From: Sneathiella litorea
GTDB taxonomy: Bacteria > Pseudomonadota > Alphaproteobacteria > Sneathiellales > Sneathiellaceae
Assembly: GCF_009882915.1 (NCBI RefSeq)
Contig: NZ_WTUW01000001.1
Coordinates: 620,357 to 684,356, forward strand
DNA length: 64,000 bases
Direction of reading: 5' to 3'
Below, one piece after another: positions 50,647-58,875 of this stretch (positions are counted from its first letter, which is position 1; every line of letters starts with the position of its first letter). Both the position numbers and the translations under genes were made by a program. The notes under the pieces are model-generated. The model saw nothing but the letters and a program-made list of their open reading frames with translations. It did no database searches and was not told the DNA's origin.

Positions 50647-50934
50647 ATGATTATCAATCACCCCTTACTCGGCCCGCGCGATGCACAGGAATTTGTCTAT
50701 CTGGGTGATGCCAGTCTGATCGACCGTCCGGACGCAAGTGGGGAGACCGCGCTCGATGACTTTCACGACTATCTCTATCTGCGGGATAACCCCGCAGGCA
50801 GCCATAAGGAGCTTTGGTTTCATGAGCAGGGGGATCGTTCCTGGCTGGTGGTGACACGCGACACAAGAACGCATGAGATAACTCATGTCGAGCTGGCCTT
50901 TGAATATGCGAAACGGCGAGGGCGGGACAAATGA
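50647..50934 (+). CDS. soxD: Sarcosine oxidase delta subunit without zinc ligands
   Basis: A 95-residue SoxD homologue placed correctly between soxB and soxA. It keeps the family frame (LDDFHDYLYLRDNPAGSHKE, LWFHEQGDRSWLVVTRDT, then EITHVELAF), but the N-terminal zinc knuckle is changed: MIINHPLLGP stands where typical SoxD has HCPYCG, and the later Cys is absent as well. So this subunit probably does not bind zinc. The ATG at 50647 is used, since the earlier part of the frame is soxB sequence. It overlaps soxA by four bases (ATGA). Confidence 0.87.
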   Translation: MIINHPLLGPRDAQEFVYLGDASLIDRPDASGETALDDFHDYLYLRDNPAGSHKELWFHEQGDRSWLVVTRDTRTHEITHVELAFEYAKRRGRDK

Positions 50935-53888
50935 GCCAGAAAAGCCGCCTCGATGGGGGCCTGATCGACCGGAGCCGCCCACTCTCTTTTTCCTTCGATG
51001 GAAAGAATTATACCGGCTACGCGGGGGATACGCTGGCGTCCGCTCTGCTCGCCAATGATGTCCGCCTGATGGGGCGGAGTTTCAAGTATCACCGTCCGCG
51101 CGGTGTCTTTTCGGCTGGATCGGAAGAACCCAACGCCCTTGTCGAACTTCGAAGCAGCGCTCGGCGCGAGCCAAACACCCGCGCCACCGTAGCGGAACTT
51201 TTTGATGGATTGGAAGCGAGCAGCCAGAACCGCTTTCCCTCCCTTCGCTTCGATGCACTTGCCTTTAACGACGCGTTCTCTTCCTTCCTTTCCGCCGGAT
51301 TTTATTACAAAACCTTTATGTGGCCAGCGGCCTTCTGGGAGAAGCTGTATGAACCGGCTATCCGCCGTGCGGCGGGACTAGGGAGGTTGTATGGAAAAGA
51401 AGATCCGGATAACTATGATAAGGGCTTTCTGCATTGCGACCTGTTGATTATTGGCTCGGGGCCGAGCGGGCTTGCCACCGCCCTGACAGCGGGGCGGGCA
51501 GGCGCAGAGGTTATCCTTGCGGAGGAGGATTTTATATTTGGCGGACGGCTGCTGGCGGAGAGAAATCTGCTATCTGAACAGGACGGCAGCGAATGGGCAG
51601 CCACTGTTATTTCAGAGCTCCAATCGCTTGCAAATGTCAGGCTTTTGTCGCGGACAACCGTTTTCGGTCAATATGACCACGGCATTTTCGGCGCAGTAGA
51701 GCGTGTATCAGATCATCTTCCTGAGCCAATCTCTCATAAACCTCGACAAGTACTCTGGCGGATTTATGCGAAACGCGCCCTGCTCACCGCCGGAGCAACT
51801 GAGCGACCCATCGCCTTTGAGAATAACGACAGGCCGGGCATTATGCTGGCGGGCGCGATGCGCGCCTACGCCAACCGTTGGGCCGCGACGGCATCGCAGG
51901 ACATTGCCATCTTCACCAATAATGATGACGGACATCGCACCGCGCGGGACCTGAGTGCCCAAGGGGTCAATATCGTCGCTCTGGTCGATTGTCGCATTGA
52001 TGCCCCTCCCTCCACCGAGTTCGAGGTTCTTTCAGGCGCACAGGTTGTGAATAGCCGTGGTCGCCTCGGCCTGAAATCAATACAAGTCCAGCTTCGGGAT
52101 GGATCAATGAAGGAGCTCGCCTGCGGAGCACTTGGGCTTGCAGGCGGATGGAACCCGAATGTGCATCTCACCTGTCACAAGCGCGGCAGGCCTATCTGGA
52201 ATGACAAAATCTCCGCTTTTGTACCCGCAACAGACACCGACCCCCTATTGCGTGCTGCGGGCGCGGCGGCAGGTATCCTCTCAACCCATGGCGCGCTTCT
52301 ATCGGGCGCAGGAAAAGCCATCGAGGCCCTGAAGGAGCTGGATATTTCCGCCAGAACGCCAATCCTTCCCAAGGCGGAAGACGCACCCGTCAATATTGCT
52401 CCCTTCTGGTATGTGAAGGGTGGGAAAGGACGCGCCTGGCTGGACTTGCAAAATGACGTGACCGTCAAGGACATCAAGCTTGCCCATCAGGAAGGTTTTA
52501 AATCTGTCGAGCATGTGAAGCGCTACACCACACTTGGTATGGCGACGGATCAAGGCAAGACTGCCAATATCGGCGCACTCGCAGTCCTTGCCGAAATGGA
52601 GGGGAAAACCATCCCCGATGTTGGCACCACCATTTTTCGGCCTCCCTATACACCGGTGTCGATAGGGGCATTCGCCGGAGGGTCCCGCGGCAAGGAATTC
52701 CGCCCCTACCGCCTTACCCCCAGCCATAAATGGGCGGAGGAACAGGGTGCGGTCTTTGTCGAGGCCGGCAACTGGCTGCGCGCGCAATGGTTCCCGATTG
52801 AGGGAGAATCCCACTGGCGACAGTCCGTCGATCGGGAAGTGATAGCCGTTCGGAAATCCGTCGGCATCTGCGATGTGACGACGCTGGGCAAGATCGATGT
52901 GCAGGGTGCAGATGCTGCAGAATTCCTCAACCATATCTATTGTAACGGCTTCGCTAAATTGCCAGTTGGCAAGACCCGCTACGGTTTGATGCTACGTGAG
53001 GATGGATTTGCGATGGATGACGGGACAGCTGCCCGCCTCGCCGAGGATCATTTTATCGTCACGACGACAACCGCCAATGCCGTCCCCGTCTTCCGGCATA
53101 TGGAGTTTTGCCGACAGTGCCTCTGGCCAGGGCTTGATGTGCAGCTTATCTCAACGACAGAGGCCTGGGCGCAGTTCGCAGTCGCGGGACCAAATGCCCG
53201 CGACCTCCTGCAAAAGATTGTCGATCCCACCCATGATATCTCTAACGAGGGCTTTCCCTATATGGCCTGCGGGGAGATCACCATTTGCGGCTGTTTGCGC
53301 GCACGGCTGTTCCGTATTTCCTTCTCTGGCGAGCTGGCCTATGAGATCGCTGTACCGACAAGATATGGTGATGCCCTCATTCGTCGCCTGATGGAGGCAG
53401 GGAAGGAATTTGACGTCGTTCCTTATGGCACAGAAGCCCTTGGTGTGTTGCGGATCGAAAAGGGGCATTCCGCCGGGAATGAATTAAACGGCCAGAGCAC
53501 CGCCGCCATGCTCGGGATGGGACGGATGGTTTCCCAAAAGAAAGATAGCATCGGACGAGTTCTCACAGGCAGGCCGCATCTTCTGCGGGAAGACGATTAC
53601 CGGCTCGTCGGGTTAAAGCCGGTAAACGCAGGGGATCCGATCCTTTCAGGAGCGCATCTGATGAATGTCGGGGAAATCGCAAATGCGGCGAATGATCAGG
53701 GCTGGGTCACCTCCGCCGCCTATTCGCCGCATATCGGCGCCTCCATCGCCCTTGCTTTCCTCAAAAAAGGCGATCAGCGCCTTGGCGAGGTGATCCGCAT
53801 CGTAAGCCCAATTGATAATCTTGAAATTGAAGGGGAAGTCACCAGCCCCCATTTCATCGATCCTGAGGGAGAGCGGCTTCGTGTCTGA
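50931..53888 (+). CDS. soxA: Heterotetrameric sarcosine oxidase, alpha subunit
   Basis: Multidomain subunit of 985 residues. N-terminal 2Fe-2S-like ferredoxin fold (FSFDGKNYTGYAGDTLASAL, no Cys set), NAD-binding flavin domain (LLIIGSGPSGLATALTAGRAG; LLTAGATERPIAFENNDRPG) and the C-terminal half with the aminomethyltransferase (GCV_T) fold where tetrahydrofolate accepts the methyl carbon (FAVAGPNARDLLQKIV, YGTEALGVLRIEKGH). It completes demethylation to glycine with 5,10-methylene-THF or formaldehyde. The ATG overlaps the soxD stop. Its stop overlaps the start of soxG. Confidence 0.95.
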   Translation: MSQKSRLDGGLIDRSRPLSFSFDGKNYTGYAGDTLASALLANDVRLMGRSFKYHRPRGVFSAGSEEPNALVELRSSARREPNTRATVAELFDGLEASSQNRFPSLRFDALAFNDAFSSFLSAGFYYKTFMWPAAFWEKLYEPAIRRAAGLGRLYGKEDPDNYDKGFLHCDLLIIGSGPSGLATALTAGRAGAEVILAEEDFIFGGRLLAERNLLSEQDGSEWAATVISELQSLANVRLLSRTTVFGQYDHGIFGAVERVSDHLPEPISHKPRQVLWRIYAKRALLTAGATERPIAFENNDRPGIMLAGAMRAYANRWAATASQDIAIFTNNDDGHRTARDLSAQGVNIVALVDCRIDAPPSTEFEVLSGAQVVNSRGRLGLKSIQVQLRDGSMKELACGALGLAGGWNPNVHLTCHKRGRPIWNDKISAFVPATDTDPLLRAAGAAAGILSTHGALLSGAGKAIEALKELDISARTPILPKAEDAPVNIAPFWYVKGGKGRAWLDLQNDVTVKDIKLAHQEGFKSVEHVKRYTTLGMATDQGKTANIGALAVLAEMEGKTIPDVGTTIFRPPYTPVSIGAFAGGSRGKEFRPYRLTPSHKWAEEQGAVFVEAGNWLRAQWFPIEGESHWRQSVDREVIAVRKSVGICDVTTLGKIDVQGADAAEFLNHIYCNGFAKLPVGKTRYGLMLREDGFAMDDGTAARLAEDHFIVTTTTANAVPVFRHMEFCRQCLWPGLDVQLISTTEAWAQFAVAGPNARDLLQKIVDPTHDISNEGFPYMACGEITICGCLRARLFRISFSGELAYEIAVPTRYGDALIRRLMEAGKEFDVVPYGTEALGVLRIEKGHSAGNELNGQSTAAMLGMGRMVSQKKDSIGRVLTGRPHLLREDDYRLVGLKPVNAGDPILSGAHLMNVGEIANAANDQGWVTSAAYSPHIGASIALAFLKKGDQRLGEVIRIVSPIDNLEIEGEVTSPHFIDPEGERLRV

Positions 53889-54453
53889 TCAAATACTTAC
53901 CCCCCTCGCTGCACTTGGAGACCATTCGCCAAGAATTGAGAAAATCGGCAGTCTCACGATAGAAGAAAATCCCGATCTCGCGATTACCTCCATTGCGGTT
54001 CGGCACAGGCGGGATAAGGATCTTCAGACTTTTCTAATGCCAGCGCTTGGCGGAGAGCTGCCAAGTCCGGGCCGGTCCGTTTTTACAAGCGATGTCTCCA
54101 CGATCTGGACCGGTGTTGGCCAATGGTTCCTGATCGCGTCATATGCCGCGCATCCCGATTTTGCGCGCGAAATTAAGAGCCTCATCAAAGATACAGCCAG
54201 CGTGACCGAACAGACAGATGGCTGGGTTGTTTTTGATATCATCGGCAATAATCTGATCCCGCTAATGGAGCGTCTTTGCAACTTGAACGGCAAAGCCATG
54301 ATGGCAGGCGATACCACAAGATGTTTAATCGAACATCTGGGCTGCTTGATCATTTGCCGTGAATCCTTTAGGAAGTTCACTATTCTTGGCCCCCGCTCCT
54401 CGGCGGCCTCGCTTTATCATAGTCTCGTCAAGGTCGCACATAACGTCGCCTGA
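53881..54453 (+). CDS. soxG: Sarcosine oxidase gamma subunit
   Basis: A 190-residue SoxG/GCV_T-like subunit with the segment GPGRSVF-like PSPGRSVFTSD, TIWTGVGQWFLIAS and the closing LGCLIICRESFRKFTILGPRSS. The start is a GTG at 53881 that overlaps the soxA stop by eight bases (GTGTCTGA), giving a normal SoxG N terminus; the longer open frame is soxA sequence in another phase. It stabilises the folate-binding part of the complex. Confidence 0.9.
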   Translation: MSDQILTPLAALGDHSPRIEKIGSLTIEENPDLAITSIAVRHRRDKDLQTFLMPALGGELPSPGRSVFTSDVSTIWTGVGQWFLIASYAAHPDFAREIKSLIKDTASVTEQTDGWVVFDIIGNNLIPLMERLCNLNGKAMMAGDTTRCLIEHLGCLIICRESFRKFTILGPRSSAASLYHSLVKVAHNVA

Positions 54454-54483
54454 CATCGGGCCTGTTAGGAAGGTGTTTCCGTC

Positions 54484-55368
54484 ATGCAATCATTTGCGCT
54501 TACAGTAAAATGCAAATCTACCCGCGGTATCGTCGCCGCCATTTCTGCTTTCCTTGCCACAAACGGCTGCAATATTACTGATAGCGCCCAGTTCGACGAT
54601 CAGGAAACCGGTAACTTCTTTATGAGGATCAGCTTCCAAAGCGAAGAAGGCAAGGATCTGACGACACTATCGGAGAATTTTGCGGAAGTCGGGGAGCGCT
54701 TGGGCATGGATTTCAGCTTCCATGATGAAGCCGAGAAAATGAAAGTCGTTATCATGGTATCGCGCTTTGGCCATTGCCTGAACGACCTCCTGTACCGGTG
54801 GCGGATTGGGGCGCTGCCAATCGAGATTGTCGCCGTCATTTCCAATCACTTCGAATATCAGAAAGTTGTCGTCAATCACGATATTCCGTTTCACCAAATC
54901 AGGGTAACAAAGGAAAACAAGAAAGAGGCCGAAGCCCGGCAAATGGCAATAGTCGAGGAAACGGGTGCCGAGCTTATTGTCCTCGCTCGCTACATGCAGG
55001 TTCTCTCCGATGAGATGTGCCAGAAGATGTCGGGACGGATCATAAATATCCATCACTCCTTCCTGCCCAGTTTTAAGGGCGCAAATCCCTATAAACAGGC
55101 GTTTGAACGGGGTGTTAAACTGATTGGCGCTACATCGCATTATGTCACGGCGGACCTTGATGAAGGCCCGATTATCGAGCAGGACACCATCCGTGTCAGC
55201 CATGCGCAGAGCCCGGCGGACTACGTAAGTCTCGGCCGCGATGTGGAGAGCCAGGTTCTTTCCCGTGCTATTCATGCCCATATTCACCGGCGGGTTTTTC
55301 TGAACGGCAACAAGACAGTCGTTTTTCCGGCAAGCCCTGGCAGCTACGCCTCTGAACGCATGGGATAG
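54484..55368 (+). CDS. purU: Formyltetrahydrofolate deformylase
   Basis: PurU of 294 residues. The N-terminal ACT domain (ALTVKCKSTRGIVAAISAFL) is followed by the formyltransferase-like hydrolase (MVSRFGHCLNDLLYRW, VISNHFEY, INIHHSFLPSFKGANPYKQA, TADLDEGPII with the catalytic His, Asp and Asn). It splits 10-formyl-THF to formate and THF. Placed 30 bases after soxG, it disposes of one-carbon units made by the sarcosine oxidase, an arrangement common in alphaproteobacteria. GGAAGG precedes the ATG. Confidence 0.96.
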   Translation: MQSFALTVKCKSTRGIVAAISAFLATNGCNITDSAQFDDQETGNFFMRISFQSEEGKDLTTLSENFAEVGERLGMDFSFHDEAEKMKVVIMVSRFGHCLNDLLYRWRIGALPIEIVAVISNHFEYQKVVVNHDIPFHQIRVTKENKKEAEARQMAIVEETGAELIVLARYMQVLSDEMCQKMSGRIINIHHSFLPSFKGANPYKQAFERGVKLIGATSHYVTADLDEGPIIEQDTIRVSHAQSPADYVSLGRDVESQVLSRAIHAHIHRRVFLNGNKTVVFPASPGSYASERMG

Positions 55369-55484
55369 ACGGAGCGGCGCACCCTTTTGAGGAAACCACA
55401 TAGGCCAGAATGAATTCACGAGAAGGCAACAGACATCAGCCAAACCAGGTGCGGCTGTCAACGTTGCTGTAATTTATTTGGAAA

Positions 55485-55505
55485 TGGTGCCGCTGGGGGG
55501 CACCA
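55485..55505 (+). terminator. Hairpin between purU and integrase
   Basis: TGGTGCC (55485-55491) and GGCACCA (55499-55505) form a perfect 7-bp stem with a GCTGGGG loop, about 115 bases after purU. A T-rich stretch follows 16 bases later, so termination is only possible, not clear. A second inverted pair (TTCCCCCTAAA near 55550 and TTTAGGGGGA near 55630) lies just before the integrase. Confidence 0.4.
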
Positions 55506-55642
55506 GCCATTTGTTTCATATTGTTTTTAGCTATCCAATTCTGCATATATTCCCCCTAAAACGTGGGTTAAAGTATCCATAATTGTCTTGCCGTGTTCTT
55601 CCGCACCCACTAACCTAAGGTGGATATTTAGGGGGATGAAAA

Positions 55643-56836
55643 ATGCGGGCAAAAAACAGACTGACGACAGCCTTTCTAAAATCCGCTCCAGTAGGCAAAC
55701 ATTGCGACGGGGCGGGGCTTTGGCTGGTGAAGCGCGAAGATGGCGGCGCGCAATGGGTGCTGCGCGTGACCGTTCACGGACGGCGGCGGGAAATGGGTCT
55801 CGGTGGTTATCCCGCCCTATCTCTGGCCGAAGCCCGCAAACAGGCCGAACGCTGGCGTAACGTGGCGGTGACTGGCAGTGACCCGGTGAAGGTACGCAAA
55901 GCTGAAGAACGGGCCGAACGGCGCGAAAATATATCACTAGACGTGTTAACCGCCGATGCTTTCGAAGCCCGCAAGGCTGAACTGAAAGGCGACGGAACGG
56001 CGGGGCGATGGCTTTCGCCTCTGACCCTTCACGTGCTACCGAAACTGGGCCGCATGCCTGTAACCGACCTTGACCAGCGCGATATCCGAGACACACTTGC
56101 ACCAATCTGGCATGTTAAGGCCGACACGGCACGCAAGGCAATGAACCGGCTTTCAATCGTGCTGCGTCATGCAGCGGCGCTGGGCTTGGATGTAGATTTA
56201 CAAGCGACCGACAAGGCAAAAGCACTTCTGGGGAAATCGCGGCATGTCCCAAAGAATATTCCAGCAATGGCTTGGGCCGATGTGCCGGGCTTCTATGCCA
56301 GCCTTGAAGAGCCAACGCTAACCCATCTGGCCTTACGCCTTGTTATTCTGACCGGACTGCGATCAACCCCCTTGCGCACTTTGCGGCTGGACCAGATCGA
56401 AGGCAACATATGGACCGTGCCAGCCGAAGCCATGAAGGGCCGCAAAGATGCAACTGAAGCTTTCCGCGTACCGCTGTCGCGTGAAGCCCAGCGCATTATC
56501 GACCTTGCACGCCCGCATGCCCGAGGCGGCTTTTTGTTTCCCAACACGCGCGGCGGCGTGATCAGCGACATGACGCTTTCGCGGCACATGGAACGGCGCG
56601 GGCTGGAAGCGCGCCCGCATGGATTTCGCACCAGCCTGCGCACATGGCTGGCAGAGGCGACCGACACCCCGCATGAAGTGGCAGAGACAATGCTCGCGCA
56701 TGTTGTGGATGGCGGCGTGGTACGCGCCTATCGGCGCACTGATTTTATCGAGCAACGCCGCGCTCTGGCCGAACGCTGGGCCGACCATGTGACCGGCGGC
56801 GCTGGGCAGGTGGTTAAGCTGGCGGGGGCGGTGTGA
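55643..56836 (+). CDS. Tyrosine integrase of island C (DUF4102 type)
   Basis: Integrase of 397 residues. N-terminal arm-binding DUF4102 domain (CDGAGLWLVKREDGGAQWVL, GLGGYPALSLAEARKQAE), core-binding part, and catalytic residues Arg in LTGLRSTPLRTL, HGFRTSLR (HxxR), the His in MLAHVV and a Tyr in AYRRTDF. The TGLRSTPLR and AYRRTD patterns are those of prophage/island integrases of the Rhizobium/Rhodobacter group. The ATG at 55643 is used after an AGGGGGAT site. Its stop overlaps the next ATG (TGATG). Confidence 0.92.
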   Translation: MRAKNRLTTAFLKSAPVGKHCDGAGLWLVKREDGGAQWVLRVTVHGRRREMGLGGYPALSLAEARKQAERWRNVAVTGSDPVKVRKAEERAERRENISLDVLTADAFEARKAELKGDGTAGRWLSPLTLHVLPKLGRMPVTDLDQRDIRDTLAPIWHVKADTARKAMNRLSIVLRHAAALGLDVDLQATDKAKALLGKSRHVPKNIPAMAWADVPGFYASLEEPTLTHLALRLVILTGLRSTPLRTLRLDQIEGNIWTVPAEAMKGRKDATEAFRVPLSREAQRIIDLARPHARGGFLFPNTRGGVISDMTLSRHMERRGLEARPHGFRTSLRTWLAEATDTPHEVAETMLAHVVDGGVVRAYRRTDFIEQRRALAERWADHVTGGAGQVVKLAGAV

Positions 56837-57528
56837 TGGCACGGAAAAATTTCAGTTCCGCCAATATGCCGTCAGACGAGCCAAGCTTATCTGATAATAG
56901 GAAGACCGTCATACACTTCGCCACACGCATGTTGCGAAGTGTACGTTCTCAACCAAGGCCCCGCCAAGAACTCGCCTTTCGCGAGCAAATCGAGCTATTT
57001 GCCGTACTGCCCGAGACAACTCCGGGTGAAGGGAAAGATTATCGACCAGAAACCTATGACTTGACCTTCAACGTAGATAAGTTGCCGGAACTTGTTGAGG
57101 TTTACGAACAGACGCGGAATCCATATGCCTTGGAAGTCCTGTTGACGATTTTCTGCAATGCGCTTGCTTTTTCTCGACCCATTCCAAAACCAATGACGCA
57201 ATTAGTAAAAAATTGGGTGCTCAACGGCCGTATCAAGCGAACTCGCACGTCTAGCCCAGAAACGCGTTCCCGAGATAGTTCACTTGTAGCTGCAATCCTT
57301 GTCCTGCGCGACCGGGCAGGCATTGACCCAACTCGCAATTCAGCAACCGGTCACTCTGAGTCGGGTTGCGATATAGCCGCCGAAATCTGGAATGGGGTTG
57401 TTCAAGAAAGGCGGGCACACGGCGAGAACTGGCCTAACGCGACATACAATGCTGCTCGGGACGCGTGGAAAGAATACCAAAAAGCTGTGGGGGCGACAGC
57501 GGCTATGAATAAACCCCACGCTCGTTAG
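56836..57528 (+). CDS. Unknown protein following the island C integrase
   Basis: Soluble protein of 230 residues, start codon overlapping the integrase stop. It has a basic N terminus and a C-terminal part SGCDIAAEIWNGVVQERR with a WPNATYNAARDAWKEYQKA stretch that looks like a short helical adaptor. I recognise no family. Its position between integrase and AlpA suggests a role in the island's control or replication. Confidence 0.55.
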   Translation: MARKNFSSANMPSDEPSLSDNRKTVIHFATRMLRSVRSQPRPRQELAFREQIELFAVLPETTPGEGKDYRPETYDLTFNVDKLPELVEVYEQTRNPYALEVLLTIFCNALAFSRPIPKPMTQLVKNWVLNGRIKRTRTSSPETRSRDSSLVAAILVLRDRAGIDPTRNSATGHSESGCDIAAEIWNGVVQERRAHGENWPNATYNAARDAWKEYQKAVGATAAMNKPHAR

Positions 57529-57579
57529 GTCGGGAAACGACACATTCACACTGCACCTTACGAGAAAGGACAGTGCGAA

Positions 57580-57789
57580 ATGCAACAGTATCTCACCCTC
57601 ACCGAACTGCGCGCCAAGCTTGGCGGGCGTTCACGTTCTGCAATTTATCTCGACCTCGAAGCGGGCCGACTGCCGCAGCCGATAAAGCTAGGCGGGCGGC
57701 TCTATTGGCCAGAAGGTGACGTTGACACACACCTGCGCGCAATGCGCGACAAGGTCGCTCTGGCATGGGGGGGCGCAAGCAATGGCTGA
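57580..57789 (+). CDS. AlpA-family regulator
   Basis: A 69-residue MerR-type winged helix protein: LTLTELRAKLGGRSRSAIYL is the helix-turn-helix with the AlpA-typical recognition helix, then LPQPIKLGGRLYWPEGDVDT the wing. AlpA proteins turn on integrase or excision genes of P4-like islands. GAGAAAGGA lies about 12 bases before the ATG. The stop overlaps the next gene by eight bases. Confidence 0.88.
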   Translation: MQQYLTLTELRAKLGGRSRSAIYLDLEAGRLPQPIKLGGRLYWPEGDVDTHLRAMRDKVALAWGGASNG

Positions 57790-57979
57790 CCCTTCCCCGA
57801 CCCTGGGCGCGCCTGCGACGGTATGGGCGGCGCATTCGACTTCAGGCATTCGCGGGCTTAACCTTCGTTTTAGCTGGCACATGGTCCGACTTCGCCACGG
57901 GCGACCGGGGTGGCCCCTCCAGGAAACCCTCGACTGGATTGAAGCGTGCAACGCTGAATGCGAAGCGATTGCGGCCTGA
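57782..57979 (+). CDS. Small protein of unknown function in the replication module
   Basis: A 65-residue frame starting inside the end of alpA and ending on the overlap TGATG with the primase-like gene. The protein (MADPSPTLGAPATVWAAHST at the start, then WPLQETLDWIEACNAECEA at the end) is not recognised. The double overlap and operon order support it as real; the sequence itself shows no motif. Confidence 0.5.
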   Translation: MADPSPTLGAPATVWAAHSTSGIRGLNLRFSWHMVRLRHGRPGWPLQETLDWIEACNAECEAIAA

Positions 57980-58875
57980 TGCGTAGCACCGCCTCAGAAA
58001 TTATAACAGCATTAGGCGGTCGCAATGGTGTTTGTTGTTGTCCTGCCCATAACGATAGAAAGCCAAGCCTGTCTATTATTGATAGTGAGGACGGAAATGT
58101 CATTGTCCACTGCTTCGCCGGTTGTGAATACTCTGATATCAAAGACGAGCTCCGCCGTCGCGGGCTTCTCCCTGAGTGGCAATTATCAGAAGTTGACCCG
58201 GAACGGCAAACCCGTATTGATGCGGAACGCCGCAAACGTGACGCCGAAACACGAGAAAAGGACCGCCAACGCTTCAAATGGTGCCGGTCTATCTGGAAAG
58301 AGTCCCAAGAGGCCACAGAGACGCCCGTAGCGGTCTATCTAGCATCTCGGGGTATCGATGAAGCACCCCCGACAATCAGATTCCACAAGGCCCTGAGACA
58401 CGCTGACACTGGCTTATACTTTGGGGCAATGGTGGCGGCAGTTACTCAATGGCCGTCATCAAAAATTTCGGGCCTCCATCGGACATTTTTGCTTCCTGAC
58501 GGCACTGGAAAAGCCCAGCTATCAAGTCCCAAGAAAATGATGGGCCAATGCGCTGGTGGAGCAGTTCGCCTGGCCACGATTGGCAAAATCCTTGCCATTA
58601 CAGAAGGCATTGAAACCGGCCTTTCTGTCCAACAAGAAACCGGCATCCCGACCTGGGCTGCATTGTCAGCGGGCGGAATTGAATCGCTCATAGTCCCGCC
58701 GCGTGAGGTGGTGCCGGAAATTAGAATTTTTGCAGACAACGACAAGAACGGACGCGGCAACCGCGCAGCCGAAAAAGCAGCCGAACGGTGGATACGAATT
58801 GGCCATCGAGTCCGAATAGTCCTGCCCCCGGTAGGTGCTGATTTCAACGATTTACTTAATGGTGGCATACTGTGA
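57979..58875 (+). CDS. CHC2/TOPRIM primase-like protein
   Basis: Protein of 298 residues. The N terminus carries a CHC2-type zinc finger (CCCPAHNDRKPSLSI, then VHCFAGCEYSDIK), followed by a charged helical part, and a TOPRIM domain in the C-terminal half (IGKILAITEGIETGLSV with the conserved Glu; IRIFADNDKNGRGNRAAEKA with DxD). These domains make primers in bacterial and satellite-phage replication. The ATG overlaps the preceding stop (TGATG) and the stop overlaps the DUF3987 gene, as in P4-like modules. Confidence 0.85.
   Translation: MRSTASEIITALGGRNGVCCCPAHNDRKPSLSIIDSEDGNVIVHCFAGCEYSDIKDELRRRGLLPEWQLSEVDPERQTRIDAERRKRDAETREKDRQRFKWCRSIWKESQEATETPVAVYLASRGIDEAPPTIRFHKALRHADTGLYFGAMVAAVTQWPSSKISGLHRTFLLPDGTGKAQLSSPKKMMGQCAGGAVRLATIGKILAITEGIETGLSVQQETGIPTWAALSAGGIESLIVPPREVVPEIRIFADNDKNGRGNRAAEKAAERWIRIGHRVRIVLPPVGADFNDLLNGGIL

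Noticed and set aside
49413-50657. Open frame of 414 codons on the minus strand opposite soxB
   Set aside because: The plus-strand gene has clear SoxB motifs and neighbours; the antisense frame has no recognisable domain and no ribosome site.
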